Source: Flavobacterium sp. N2820 (GTDB lineage Bacteria > Bacteroidota > Bacteroidia > Flavobacteriales > Flavobacteriaceae). Taken from it: a DNA stretch of 64,000 nucleotides. Below the pieces are notes generated by a model. That model was not told the origin of the DNA and did not search any database. It saw nothing but the letters and a program-made list of their open reading frames with translations. Both the position numbers and the translations under genes were made by a program. Shown here piece after piece: positions 9,356 through 18,301 of this stretch (positions are counted from its first letter, which is position 1; each line of letters starts with the position of its first letter). The stretch is from assembly GCF_025947285.1 (NCBI RefSeq), contig NZ_CP110008.1, positions 868,001 through 932,000 of the forward strand, written 5' to 3'.

Positions 9356-9865
9356 ATGAAGTATATAAAATTATTTTTGTTTTTTATTTTTTTACTATTT
9401 AACAGTTGTATAATTCCGTCCGATTCAATGAAAACTTACATTAATCAAAGTAATCATGAAGGTATGATAGTTGGAACTATTTGTATTGAAAATAAAAGAT
9501 TTGATGGTTACTATTTTAAATTTTATAATGAAATATCAACAGGTGATTTTATATATTCTGATGAAATTAAAATATTAGGTAGTAATTCAGATCACAAAAT
9601 TGGAAAAAATAAATATTATCTTTTTAGTATTGTTAAACCAAAAGGAAACTATAAATTTTCTGAGATTGTACTATTTTTGAATACTGGTTATATGCAATCA
9701 ACTAGATCTGCAGAAATCTCTTTACCTTTTGAAATTAAAGAAAATGAAATTAATTATCTTGGGGAGATTAAATTAAACACAAGAAAAGGAATTTTTGAAT
9801 TAAACAATCAAATAGAAAGAGATAGAAAATGGTTTAAAGAAAAATTTCCACAAATAAATTTTTAA
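9356..9865 (+). CDS. Hypothetical lipoprotein
   Basis: 169 aa. The ATG at 9356 is chosen because it opens a short lysine-starting signal peptide ending LLFNSC, with Cys18 lipidated. The frame can be extended 17 codons upstream, but that would bury the signal. The mature protein is mixed alpha/beta with many Lys/Asn and a C-terminal charged helix (IERDRKWFKEKF). I recognise no family. It ends two bases before the next gene, so the two are probably cotranscribed. Confidence 0.65.
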   Translation: MKYIKLFLFFIFLLFNSCIIPSDSMKTYINQSNHEGMIVGTICIENKRFDGYYFKFYNEISTGDFIYSDEIKILGSNSDHKIGKNKYYLFSIVKPKGNYKFSEIVLFLNTGYMQSTRSAEISLPFEIKENEINYLGEIKLNTRKGIFELNNQIERDRKWFKEKFPQINF

Positions 9866-9867
9866 AA

Positions 9868-10392
9868 ATGACAATCGAAGATAAATTATTAGAAATTGCG
9901 GCTTATACAATACCCGCTTTAATTACAGGTGGTGTTGCTTTTGTAATGATGCAAAAATTTTATAACAGTGAAGAAAGCAAACGCAAATTTGAATTATTAC
10001 GAGAAAATCAAAAACAAGCGTTACCAATTCGTTTACAAGCTTATGAGCGAATGGTTTTGTTATTAGAACGAATTAATCCAACGCAATTATTAATTCGTGT
10101 GGCTCCAACGAGTAAAAATAAAGACGATTATGCTACTTTATTGTCGCATCATATTCAAACTGAATTTGAGCATAATTTAACACAGCAAATTTACTTAACA
10201 GCTGAAACTTGGAATATCGTATTAAAAGCAAAAAATAGTACGGTGCAAATGATTCGGAAAAATGCACTGCGCGAGGATGTTGCTGATGCTGACAAAATGA
10301 GAGAAGCAATCATGATAGAACTAACGGAATCTGAAGCACCAAGCAATATTGCGATTAGCTATTTGAAAGAAGAATTGAAAAGAGTTTTTTAA
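9868..10392 (+). CDS. Conserved hypothetical membrane-anchored protein
   Basis: 174 aa. One N-terminal membrane segment (about residues 10-29, AAYTIPALITGGVAFVMM) is followed by a soluble, mostly helical domain (LLRENQKQALPIRLQAYERM, LLERINPTQLL, IQTEFEHNLTQQIYLTAETW). It looks like a small protein conserved in Flavobacteria, but I cannot assign a function. It sits two bases after the preceding lipoprotein gene and is followed by a strong terminator. Confidence 0.75.
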   Translation: MTIEDKLLEIAAYTIPALITGGVAFVMMQKFYNSEESKRKFELLRENQKQALPIRLQAYERMVLLLERINPTQLLIRVAPTSKNKDDYATLLSHHIQTEFEHNLTQQIYLTAETWNIVLKAKNSTVQMIRKNALREDVADADKMREAIMIELTESEAPSNIAISYLKEELKRVF

Positions 10393-10396
10393 ATAC

Positions 10397-10428
10397 AAAT
10401 CCCGAGTTGAAGCTCGGGATTTTTTTAT
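10397..10428 (+). terminator. Intrinsic terminator
   Basis: Perfect 10-bp stem AAATCCCGAG / CTCGGGATTT with loop TTGAAG, followed by a run of Ts. It starts 4 bases after the preceding stop codon and lies between convergent genes, so it can serve both strands. Confidence 0.9.
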
Positions 10429-10433
10429 GTTTA

Positions 10434-11153
10434 TTACAATTTACAACCACATTCTGGTAGTTGTTTTTCATCGTAAATAAATTCAAAAGAAGATAATTGT
10501 ACTTTTTGACTTGTAGCCTTCCAAGCTAAAATTTTATTATTCAAATATGCACCGTAAGATAAATTTTTATCGAAGTTTAAATGCAACATAGTTAGTTTTC
10601 CATCATTCGTAAAATCTGAGAATTCCTTAATAAAAGCAACAAATTCATTTCTATCAACTTCTAATCCATCAATTGTAATGGCATTATCCTTATTAAAATT
10701 AATTGTAAAATTGTGATAAGACATGTATTTATTGGCATGTTTTTTTATGAAGAACTTTGAAAACTCTTTATCATATTTATATTTTACTTCAGTAAAAGGA
10801 TAAAAAGCTAATGCATTTGAAAGACTGTCAGAATAAGAAAAAACATCAATTGCATCTTTTTTAGAATGTGAACTAGTTGATTTCTTTTCTTGTAATTTTA
10901 TGACTTCTGGAATTACTAATTTTAATGGTAAACGCTTATCAATATTATATACCCAGTTGGTAGAACTGATTGAATTTTTTCGGTTTACATTAATAATGGT
11001 ATCTTTTTTGTTTTCGATTTCAAAAAACATATAAATTGGCGAATGATCCATAACCGTTTTCAAAACGGAAACTTCAGCCTGTGGCAATAGTACTTCTTTC
11101 TCACTACAAGAAAACAAACTCATTACCGCAACTATAATCACTATTTTTTTCAT
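10434..11153 (-). CDS. Hypothetical lipoprotein
   Basis: 239 aa with a lipoprotein signal peptide (MKKIVIIVAVMSLFSC, Cys16). The mature part has no motif I recognise. It is rich in Lys/Ser and ends in a cysteine pair (ECGCKL). It follows folP by only 3 bases on the same strand and so is probably cotranscribed, but there is no sign of a folate-related function. I would call it a conserved-in-lineage protein of unknown role. Confidence 0.7.
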   Translation of the reverse strand: MKKIVIIVAVMSLFSCSEKEVLLPQAEVSVLKTVMDHSPIYMFFEIENKKDTIINVNRKNSISSTNWVYNIDKRLPLKLVIPEVIKLQEKKSTSSHSKKDAIDVFSYSDSLSNALAFYPFTEVKYKYDKEFSKFFIKKHANKYMSYHNFTINFNKDNAITIDGLEVDRNEFVAFIKEFSDFTNDGKLTMLHLNFDKNLSYGAYLNNKILAWKATSQKVQLSSFEFIYDEKQLPECGCKL

Positions 11154-11156
11154 TAT

Positions 11157-11978
11157 TTATTTTAATTTATTAACTATTTTTATACACTCAACGGCCTCTT
11201 TTACATCATGAACACGTAAAATTTTTGCTCCTTTTTGTAATGCTACCGTATTCAAGACTGATGTTCCATTTAATGCATTTTCAGGCGAATTTTCTAATAC
11301 TTTGTAAATCATTGACTTCCTTGAAACGCCTACTAACAATGGTAATTCTAAAATGGATAACAATTCCATTTTTTGTAAAACTTCATAATTCTGTTCTACC
11401 GTTTTTGCAAATCCAAATCCAGGATCAATGATAATATCTGAAATTCCAAAACTTCTCGCTTTTGCTATTCGTTCCGAAAAATAAAAAATCATTTCTTTCA
11501 ATATATCATCATAATTTGTCAAACTTTGCATGGTTTGCGGATTACCTCGCATATGCATCATAACATAAGGAACTTTTAAATCAGCAACCGTTGGCAACAT
11601 GTTTTCGTCTAATAAACCTGCCGAAATATCATTTACAATCGCAACGCCATTATCTACCGAAACTCGCGCAACTTCAGCTCGAAAGGTATCAACCGATAAA
11701 ATACTATTTGGAAATGTATTGACCAATTCTTTAATAATTGGAACCAAACGATTAATTTCTTCAGTTTCAGAAACAAATGCTGCACTTGGCTTACTTGAAT
11801 AGGCCCCAACATCAATAAAATCAGCACCTTCCGAAAGCATTTTATCTACTTGATGAATGATCGAATTTATTTCTTTGTGCTTACCACCATCATAAAATGA
11901 ATTGGGCGTCACATTTAAAATCCCCATTACTTTTGGAGTTGATAAATCGATTAAATTTCCGTTGCAATTGATATTCAT
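11157..11978 (-). CDS. folP: Dihydropteroate synthase
   Basis: 273 aa. It condenses p-aminobenzoate with the pterin diphosphate in folate synthesis and is the target of sulfonamides. Family motifs are in order: MGILNVTPNSFYDGG, FIDVGAYSSKP, ILSVDTF, VNDISAG, PYVMMHMRGNPQTM, IIDPGFGFAKT and the sulfa/pABA region LLVGVSRKSMI. The C-terminal RVHDVKEA is typical. Length matches the family. It is divergent from the DUF1599 gene; a minus-strand TATATTTG (12058-12051) is a possible -7 box. Confidence 0.96.
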   Translation of the reverse strand: MNINCNGNLIDLSTPKVMGILNVTPNSFYDGGKHKEINSIIHQVDKMLSEGADFIDVGAYSSKPSAAFVSETEEINRLVPIIKELVNTFPNSILSVDTFRAEVARVSVDNGVAIVNDISAGLLDENMLPTVADLKVPYVMMHMRGNPQTMQSLTNYDDILKEMIFYFSERIAKARSFGISDIIIDPGFGFAKTVEQNYEVLQKMELLSILELPLLVGVSRKSMIYKVLENSPENALNGTSVLNTVALQKGAKILRVHDVKEAVECIKIVNKLK

Positions 11979-12067
11979 CTTAATTTTGATTTCTTTTCAC
12001 TTTTGACTTTTCACTTTTGACTTAATTCATTACTTTTGAAAAATTTCAAACAAATATACAGTAAATA

Positions 12068-12607
12068 ATGTCGAATACTTCTCAACAATATGATAAAATT
12101 ATAGCGGTTTGCCGCGAATTATTTAGTAAAAAAATGAAGGATTATGGAAGTGCTTGGCGTATTTTACGTTTGCCTTCTTTAACTGATCAAATCTTTATAA
12201 AAGCACAAAGAATTCGTAGTTTACAAGAAAATGATGTGCGAAAAGTAGACGAGGATGAAACATCAGAATTCATTGGAATCATTAATTATTGCGTAATGGC
12301 TTTAATTCAAATTGACAAAGGAATTGCTGAGCAACCAGATATGGGATTTGAAGAAGCAATTGCACTTTATGACGAAAAAATTGCATTGACCAAAACGTTA
12401 ATGGAAAACAAAAATCACGATTATGGTGAAGCTTGGCGCGAAATGCGTGTAAGCAGTTTAACGGATTTAATCTTGCAAAAATTACTACGCGTAAAACAAA
12501 TTGAAGATAATAAAGGAAAAACATTAGTATCTGAAGGAATTGATGCAAATTATCAAGACATGATTAATTACTCGGTTTTTGCTTTGATTCTAATGGAAAA
12601 TAAATAA
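12068..12607 (+). CDS. DUF1599-family protein, two internal repeats
   Basis: 179 aa made of two similar halves. Each has the pattern F/M...K..DYG.AWR..R..SLTD.I..K..R: first SKKMKDYGSAWRILRLPSL, then ENKNHDYGEAWREMRVSSL. Each half ends in a helix with NYCVMALIQ or NYSVFALIL. This doubled arrangement is what I know as DUF1599, common in Bacteroidetes next to folP. The function is not established. It is divergently oriented from folP with 89 bp between. Confidence 0.85.
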   Translation: MSNTSQQYDKIIAVCRELFSKKMKDYGSAWRILRLPSLTDQIFIKAQRIRSLQENDVRKVDEDETSEFIGIINYCVMALIQIDKGIAEQPDMGFEEAIALYDEKIALTKTLMENKNHDYGEAWREMRVSSLTDLILQKLLRVKQIEDNKGKTLVSEGIDANYQDMINYSVFALILMENK

Positions 12608-12667
12608 CAAGTCGTTAACACGTTAACTTTATTGGAAGTTGTATTTTTATAAAAATTAAAAAAACCT

Positions 12668-13735
12668 ATGAAGAAAGAAAACATTTCTTGGATTTTACGT
12701 ATTATAATTTCAGCTTTATTCCTCCTTTCGGCTATTGCTAAATTATATCCTTCACCTTATTTTGCAATTTCTACTTTTGAAGTAAAACAATTGTATCCAT
12801 TAGGTTTTTCAGAAGGGTTTGCTCCTTATTTTTCTAGAATTTTAATTGGAATTGAGTTTGCATTAGGAATTTGTATTTTGTTGCCTCACTATTTGAAAAA
12901 GATCACAATTCCAGCTACAATTTTATTATTGGCGGTGTTTACAATTCACTTAACATACACAACTTTTATCAGCGGAAATTCAGGTAATTGTGGTTGTTTT
13001 GGCGATTTAATTCCAATGACACCAGTTGAAGCAATCATAAAAAACATCATAGCAATTGGTTTGTTAGTTTGGTTGTTTAAATTACTTGCAGCGGATGGAA
13101 CATCAAATTTTTGGTTACTAAAATCGGTAGGCTTAGGTTGTATTTTGGCTTTATTTATGGTAGCTCCAATGAAATCTTCTACCACTACTATTGATAACTC
13201 AAATTTCACTGAAGAACAAAGCATTGGAATAGTCAGCGATTCTACACTTTCAACTGTAATTCCTACCATTGAAAAAGCAATTGACTCGGTTAATAAAATT
13301 AAAGAGGAAGTAAAAATTGATGAACCTACCGCAAAAAAATCGGGTTTTGCAAACTTCTTTCCAAACATTGATAAAGACAAAAAAATCTTATGCTTCTTTG
13401 CTCCTGGTTGTGATCATTGTCAAGAAACGGCGAAACAATTAACTGAAATGAGAAAAAAAGACAAATCGTTTCCAGAGGTTTCTATTATTTTTATGGATGA
13501 AGAGGTAGATAAAATTCCAGATTTCTTTACTATAGCAGGTAAAAAATATCCGTATCAAATAGTAGATGTTATCAGTTTTTGGAATGTTTTAGGCAATACC
13601 AGAGATACGCCAGGCGTAAAATATTTATGGAATGGAAATGAAATCAAGTTTTATGACGGTATCAACGAAAACAAATTTGACGCAATTGAATTAAAGAAAA
13701 CAATCAAAAAAAATTATTCAGAACTAAAAAAATAA
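12668..13735 (+). CDS. DoxX/MauE-like membrane protein with C-terminal thioredoxin-fold domain
   Basis: 355 aa. The N-terminal half (1-165) has four membrane segments of DoxX/MauE type with the pair NCGCFGD at the second loop. The C-terminal half (about 230-355) is a thioredoxin-like domain with the CXXC site FFAPGCDHCQETAK. The layout matches the Bacteroidetes proteins named BT_3928 family. A role in envelope thiol redox is inferred from the domain pair. The next gene, 4 bases downstream, is another CXXC thioredoxin-fold lipoprotein, supporting a shared redox job. Confidence 0.85.
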   Translation: MKKENISWILRIIISALFLLSAIAKLYPSPYFAISTFEVKQLYPLGFSEGFAPYFSRILIGIEFALGICILLPHYLKKITIPATILLLAVFTIHLTYTTFISGNSGNCGCFGDLIPMTPVEAIIKNIIAIGLLVWLFKLLAADGTSNFWLLKSVGLGCILALFMVAPMKSSTTTIDNSNFTEEQSIGIVSDSTLSTVIPTIEKAIDSVNKIKEEVKIDEPTAKKSGFANFFPNIDKDKKILCFFAPGCDHCQETAKQLTEMRKKDKSFPEVSIIFMDEEVDKIPDFFTIAGKKYPYQIVDVISFWNVLGNTRDTPGVKYLWNGNEIKFYDGINENKFDAIELKKTIKKNYSELKK

Positions 13736-13739
13736 AATC

Positions 13740-14240
13740 ATGATAAAGAAATTATTTGCTTTAACAGCTTTACTAATTAGTATTGTGGGCTGTGCTCAAA
13801 ATGAAGAAACAAACTTTAGAAAAGAAGCTTTAAGTAACGCCATGGTAACCGTAGAAAACGAGCCCATTGAATTTGCTGAAATTTTAAAAAAATACGAAGG
13901 TAAAACAATTGTAATTGACGTTTGGGCTTCGTGGTGCTCAGATTGTATTAAAGGAATGCCTAAACTAAAAGAATTACAAGTAAAATATCCAGATGCCATA
14001 TATTTATTCATTTCTATGGATAAAACGTATGAAGCTTGGAAAAATGGAATTGAAAAATATGACGTAAATGGCGAACATTACCTAACTTCTGACGGAATGA
14101 AAGGTGTTTTTGGAAAATCAATTAATTTAAATTGGATTCCACGCTATATGATTGTAGACAAAACAGGTAAAATTGCACTTTATAATGTAATTGAAGCTGA
14201 TGATGAAAAATTAATTAAAACATTAGAATCACTAAAATAA
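13740..14240 (+). CDS. TlpA-like thioredoxin-fold lipoprotein
   Basis: 166 aa. The signal peptide ends ISIVGC (lipid-anchored Cys18). The thioredoxin fold contains VIDVWASWCSDCIKGMPKL (active-site CSDC), the SMD strand, and the cis-Pro element NWIPRYMIVDKTG. It is an envelope thiol oxidoreductase of the TlpA/ResA type. Its stop overlaps the tpiA start by one base (TAATG), so it is in one operon with the DoxX-thioredoxin gene and tpiA. Confidence 0.88.
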   Translation: MIKKLFALTALLISIVGCAQNEETNFRKEALSNAMVTVENEPIEFAEILKKYEGKTIVIDVWASWCSDCIKGMPKLKELQVKYPDAIYLFISMDKTYEAWKNGIEKYDVNGEHYLTSDGMKGVFGKSINLNWIPRYMIVDKTGKIALYNVIEADDEKLIKTLESLK

Positions 14241-14989
14241 TGAGAAAAAATATCGTAGCCGGAAACTGGAAAATGCACAAAAACCAACAGGAAACTATTG
14301 CATTATTAGAAGAAATTATCACAAAAAAAACAAATACATCTACCGAAATTATTGTAGCACCGACGTTTGTTAATTTAGCTAAAGCAGTTGAAATTACTCA
14401 TGGAAAATCAATTACAGTAGCTGCACAAAACATGCACCAAGCTGAAGGTGGTGCTTTTACAGGCGAAATTGCCGCTAGTATGTTAACTGATATTGGTGTA
14501 AATACTGTAATCTTAGGACACAGCGAAAGACGTGCTTATTTTCATGAAACAGATGCTTTATTAGCAAGTAAAGTCGATACGGCATTAAAACACGATATGC
14601 GTGTAATTTTTTGTTTTGGTGAAGAATTAAAAGACCGTCAAAGTGATAATCATTTTAATGTGGTTGAATACCAATTGAGAGATGGATTGTTTCATTTGGA
14701 TAAACAAAATTGGTCAAATATTGTATTGGCATACGAACCCGTTTGGGCAATTGGAACTGGCGAAACCGCTTCTCCAGAACAAGCACAGGAAATGCATAAA
14801 TTTATTAGAACTTTAGTAGAAAAAGTATATGGATTTGACATTGCTGACAACTTAACAATTTTGTATGGTGGAAGTGTAAAACCAGAAAATGCAAAAGAAA
14901 TTTTCTCAAAACCTGATGTGGATGGCGGATTAATTGGTGGTGCTGCATTAAAAGCAGATGACTTTTTGGCCATTGTAAACGGTTTTTAA
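14240..14989 (+). CDS. tpiA: Triosephosphate isomerase
   Basis: 249 aa glycolytic enzyme interconverting dihydroxyacetone phosphate and glyceraldehyde-3-phosphate. Visible: N-terminal AGNWKMHKN (catalytic Lys), ILGHSERR (catalytic His), AYEPVWAIGTGETA (catalytic Glu and flexible loop 6), LYGGSVKPENA and GGLIGGAAL (phosphate grip). Length is exactly typical. It is the third gene of the thioredoxin operon, with a one-base overlap with the gene before it. Confidence 0.98.
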   Translation: MRKNIVAGNWKMHKNQQETIALLEEIITKKTNTSTEIIVAPTFVNLAKAVEITHGKSITVAAQNMHQAEGGAFTGEIAASMLTDIGVNTVILGHSERRAYFHETDALLASKVDTALKHDMRVIFCFGEELKDRQSDNHFNVVEYQLRDGLFHLDKQNWSNIVLAYEPVWAIGTGETASPEQAQEMHKFIRTLVEKVYGFDIADNLTILYGGSVKPENAKEIFSKPDVDGGLIGGAALKADDFLAIVNGF

Positions 14990-14996
14990 TTTTTTT

Positions 14997-15051
14997 GGAA
15001 CACAGATGACACAGATTTTAAATTCTCTTTAATTTCATAAATCTGTGTTCC
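14997..15051. repeat. Dispersed inverted repeat after tpiA (ACACAGAT family)
   Basis: GGAACACAGAT (14997-15007) pairs perfectly with ATCTGTGTTCC (15041-15051). An alternative inner pairing ACACAGATTT / AAATCTGTGT also exists. Related sequence occurs near 9282-9297, at 31416-31456 and at 38529-38638. In this position it can form a stem-loop at the 3' end of the tpiA transcript. Confidence 0.7.
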
Positions 15052-15068
15052 AATAAATAAAAGAAGGA

Positions 15069-15464
15069 ATGATAAATCTAGAAATTTCCAACTACAACAA
15101 CTCGCAATCAGCAGAAGACCAATTAATTTGCGACTTGCTTGCCAAAGAAATCAATTTGCATTTGGCTGAAGCCGAAAATAAAATTTGGCACGCACATCCT
15201 GTTTGGTTTTTAGAAGGTAATCCAATCGTTGGTTATAGCAAGCAAAAACTAGGAATACGATTAATGTTTTGGAGCGGAAAATCGTTTGAAGAGCAGAAAT
15301 TGAATGTTATAGGGAATAAATTTCAAGATGCGTCTATTTTTTATAATTCCGTTGAAGAAATCGACGTTGTGAATTTGGAAAATTGGCTCAGAAAATCGCG
15401 CGAAATACAATGGGATTACAAAAATATTGTAAAACGAAAAGGCATTTTAGAACGATTAAAATGA
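15069..15464 (+). CDS. DUF1801 (YdhG/YdeI-like) protein
   Basis: 131 aa small soluble protein. The pattern EAENKIWHAHPVWFLEGNPIVGYSKQKLGIRLMFWSGKSF matches the DUF1801 fold (YdhG/iron-chaperone-like alpha/beta domain). The family's biochemical function is not firmly known. The gene is followed by a bidirectional terminator and is not obviously part of an operon. Confidence 0.8.
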   Translation: MINLEISNYNNSQSAEDQLICDLLAKEINLHLAEAENKIWHAHPVWFLEGNPIVGYSKQKLGIRLMFWSGKSFEEQKLNVIGNKFQDASIFYNSVEEIDVVNLENWLRKSREIQWDYKNIVKRKGILERLK

Positions 15465-15481
15465 TTCATTTTATCATAAAA

Positions 15482-15512
15482 AAAACGGAAACAACTAAGT
15501 CGTTTCCGTTTT
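15482..15512. terminator. Bidirectional intrinsic terminator
   Basis: Perfect 11-bp stem AAAACGGAAAC / GTTTCCGTTTT with a 9-nt loop, between the convergent DUF1801 and lipocalin-like genes. A-run and T-run flanks allow termination from either side. Confidence 0.88.
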
Positions 15513-15532
15513 AAAATCTAATCTTTTAAAAA

Positions 15533-15955
15533 TTAGTTTTTCGAATACACTTGGATACCACCATTGGCATCTCTTAACTTTAATTCTGTAAGCGTTAAAT
15601 TAACAATGTCTCTTGTTGTACTTACACCGTCAACAACAGTTGTTAAATTATTGTGTGATCTTGAGTAAATACCTTCTTTAGTATATATAGCACAAGGAGC
15701 CAACGTTGAATCATAATCACCTTCCTCAAGAGTATTATCGGTATTAAGATCTAAATAATCTTTATTACAACCGCTTTCATTTTGAGGGGCATCAACCAAA
15801 ACTTCTTGCCCATTAACCGTAGAACCTACTTGAGTAATATTCCATTTTGCAGCTAAAGGCGCAAGTGTTTCACCTTCATTATCATCATCACTACAAGAAG
15901 TTGCTACTAAGCCTAAACTTAATAATAAGGCGAATAATTTAATTCCGTTTTTCAT
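15533..15955 (-). CDS. Lipocalin-like lipoprotein
   Basis: 140 aa. The signal peptide ends VATSC (Cys21) and is followed by an acidic linker SDDDNEGE. The motif AAKWNITQV at the start of the mature domain and the strand pattern after it match small lipocalin-like (DUF4923/5004-type) Bacteroidetes lipoproteins. Cysteines in SGCNKD and APCAIY may pair. Ligand and role are unknown. Confidence 0.72.
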   Translation of the reverse strand: MKNGIKLFALLLSLGLVATSCSDDDNEGETLAPLAAKWNITQVGSTVNGQEVLVDAPQNESGCNKDYLDLNTDNTLEEGDYDSTLAPCAIYTKEGIYSRSHNNLTTVVDGVSTTRDIVNLTLTELKLRDANGGIQVYSKN

Positions 15956-16118
15956 TTTGATCTATTTTTATGTTAGGTGTAAATGTACTCCTAGCCTTTT
16001 CAATTTATGTTACACATATAAATTTATAATTTACATGATTCACTTTAAGAAAAACTAAATCAATAACTTATAGAGGCTTAATCTAAAAAACACAAAAATA
16101 TTTCTTAAAAATAGATGC

Positions 16119-16149
16119 AAAAAAAAGCTCCGATTTTCATCAGAGCTTT
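16119..16149 (-). terminator. Intrinsic terminator of the DUF2853 gene
   Basis: On the minus strand the stem AAAGCTCTGAT / ATCGGAGCTTT (one G-T wobble) closes a GAAA tetraloop and is followed by eight Ts. It begins 10 bases after the DUF2853 stop codon. Confidence 0.88.
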
Positions 16150-16158
16150 ATCTACTTT

Positions 16159-16500
16159 TTATTTGTATACCGATTCTTTTTTGAAATGTTTTGCTAATAA
16201 ATAATAAACCACAGCTCTGTATTTATTTTTATTAGATTTTCCATATTGTTCAATTACAGCAGCAATACCTTTATCTAAATCTGCGCCATCTTTTAAACCT
16301 AATTTTTTGATTAAGAAATTATTCTTAACTGTTGCCAACTCTTTTTCGTCAGAACCAGAAACCGTTGAAGAATCAGCATTGTAAATTGATGGACCACAAC
16401 CAATAACTACTTTAGTTAAAAAATCCATATCAACACTTACGCCACATTTCTCTTTTAAATCAGCTGCGTATTTTGCAATTAATTCATCTCTTTTACTCAT
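16159..16500 (-). CDS. DUF2853 family protein
   Basis: 113 aa soluble protein: MSKRDELIAKYAADL, then MDFLTKVVIGCGPSIYNADSS, then KNKYRAVVYYLLAKHF near the end. This is the DUF2853 pattern, a short all-helical protein of unknown function. It is single-gene, with its own hairpin terminator. Confidence 0.85.
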   Translation of the reverse strand: MSKRDELIAKYAADLKEKCGVSVDMDFLTKVVIGCGPSIYNADSSTVSGSDEKELATVKNNFLIKKLGLKDGADLDKGIAAVIEQYGKSNKNKYRAVVYYLLAKHFKKESVYK

Positions 16501-16572
16501 AATGAAAACTTTTTAGGGTGATTAATAATCTCAAATTTAAACATTTTTTTTAACAAATGATTTAAATAATTA

Positions 16573-18228
16573 TTATTTTTTTAACGCTTTAAAGAAGTCC
16601 AATATGATACTATCGTTGCTTTTTTCTGGAGTAAAAATTTCTAAAATTGTAGGTTTTTGATTAGAATTTAAAAAAGATGTAAATGAAGTGGTCAAACTAT
16701 TTTCATCGGATGCGCTATAATAATCTAAATCATACATTTTTGCTAAATGCGAAGCGTTTAAATGATGTGAAGTTTCAAAATAAGTAGTAAAGGTCTCGGT
16801 TTCTTGATGTCCGGGCAAAATTCTAAAAATTCCACCACCTCCATTATTCAGCAAAATAATTTTAAAAGTTGAAGGGATATAGTTATTCCATAAAGCATTA
16901 CTATCATATAAGAAACTAATATCTCCTGTTATGAAAATTGTAGCTTTATTATTTACCACCGATGCGCCAATTGCCGTTGAAGTGCTACCATCAATTCCAC
17001 TCGTTCCTCTATTACAAAAAACAGCAACAGTTGTATCCAAATCAAATAACTGAATATAACGAATGGCAGAACTATTACTCACTTGTAATTGAGTATTTTT
17101 AGGCAAATTTTGACTAATAAAATCAAAAACTTTAAAATCAGAAAACGGAACAGTCTTCGTGTATAATCTATGTTGCACTACTCTACTTTTCCAAACAGTT
17201 GCTATTGAAGATTTATAGTCACTCTCAATTGATTTTTCATTTAATAAATGACTAAAAAAAGTATTTGGAGAAGTTTTAAAATGTTGCGATAAGGCACCAT
17301 AGGTATCATAGGCACGCAGTTCATCAACATGCCAATGTTCTTGTGGTTGATATTTTCGCAAAAACGATTTAATGCGTTTTGAAACGACCATTCCACCAAA
17401 AGTTAAAAGAATTTCGGGCTGAAAAACTTCAAAATCTTTGTCTGAAAAAGGGGTAATTAATGTATCTATTTGGTCTATAAATGAGCTATGATGCAAATTC
17501 GATGTTTTTTCGGTTAAAACCACAATACTTGCATCGTTTCCTAAACTATCAACATATTTTTGTTCAACTAAATTGGGAAACAACTCTCCTACTAAAACTA
17601 ATTTTTTTGAAGCATTATCCCATTTTTGCTTGAAATTGGCATCAAAAATAAAATCGCTCTTACTACTATCCTTCTTTGTTATAGTAGGAAAATAAGTCCT
17701 TTCTGAGACAGTTTCGTACAAAGGCTCTTCAAACGGAACATTAACATGCACCGGTCCTTTTTTAATAATGGAAATCGAAATGGCTTCTTGAATCAAAACG
17801 TCATTTGCTATAGATGCATTTTCATTCAAATTTGCATTAAACAAACTATGATTGGCAAAAACATTTTCTTGACGAATGGTTTGACCATCACCAATATCAA
17901 TTTTACTTTGTGGTCTGTCAGCCGAAAATACTATCAACGGAATTTGACTGTAAAACGCTTCTGCAAACGCTGGATAATAATTTAACAATGCTGAACCCGA
18001 AGTACAAACGACTGCAACAGGCTTCTGAATTTGTTGTGCAATTCCCAACGCAAAAAAAGCAGCACAACGCTCATCAGCTATACTGTAACATTTAAAATAA
18101 GGATTGTTTGTGAAACCAATAGTTAAAGGTGCGTTTCTTGAACCTGGTGAAATTACAATATGTTGGACTCCTTTTTGTTGGCAAATTTCAAGAATACTTT
18201 GCGCTAAAGGAATTTTTGGATACATCAT
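16573..18228 (-). CDS. menD: 2-succinyl-5-enolpyruvyl-6-hydroxy-3-cyclohexene-1-carboxylate synthase
   Basis: 551 aa thiamine-diphosphate enzyme of menaquinone synthesis, joining isochorismate and 2-oxoglutarate. Motifs: VQHIVISPGSRNAPLTIGF, DERCAAFFALGIAQ (catalytic Glu region), VCTSGSALLNYYPAFAEA, IPLIVFSADRP, GPVHVNVPFEEPLYE, NRGTSGIDGSTSTAIGA and ITGDISFLYDSNAL (diphosphate/metal site, ending in LLNNGGGGIF). Full length. It is divergent from the GNAT gene, 73 bp between starts. Confidence 0.96.
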   Translation of the reverse strand: MMYPKIPLAQSILEICQQKGVQHIVISPGSRNAPLTIGFTNNPYFKCYSIADERCAAFFALGIAQQIQKPVAVVCTSGSALLNYYPAFAEAFYSQIPLIVFSADRPQSKIDIGDGQTIRQENVFANHSLFNANLNENASIANDVLIQEAISISIIKKGPVHVNVPFEEPLYETVSERTYFPTITKKDSSKSDFIFDANFKQKWDNASKKLVLVGELFPNLVEQKYVDSLGNDASIVVLTEKTSNLHHSSFIDQIDTLITPFSDKDFEVFQPEILLTFGGMVVSKRIKSFLRKYQPQEHWHVDELRAYDTYGALSQHFKTSPNTFFSHLLNEKSIESDYKSSIATVWKSRVVQHRLYTKTVPFSDFKVFDFISQNLPKNTQLQVSNSSAIRYIQLFDLDTTVAVFCNRGTSGIDGSTSTAIGASVVNNKATIFITGDISFLYDSNALWNNYIPSTFKIILLNNGGGGIFRILPGHQETETFTTYFETSHHLNASHLAKMYDLDYYSASDENSLTTSFTSFLNSNQKPTILEIFTPEKSNDSIILDFFKALKK

Positions 18229-18301
18229 TTTTATGCAGCTAAATGAATTACAAATTTACAAAGATGTGCCGATTTTTAGTACTTTTACACAATTATTTAT
18301 A

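Noticed and set aside
18104..18301. Longer N-terminus for the GNAT acetyltransferase
   Set aside because: It would be antisense to the start of menD and unlike the family. The ATG at 18302 gives a normal GNAT start.
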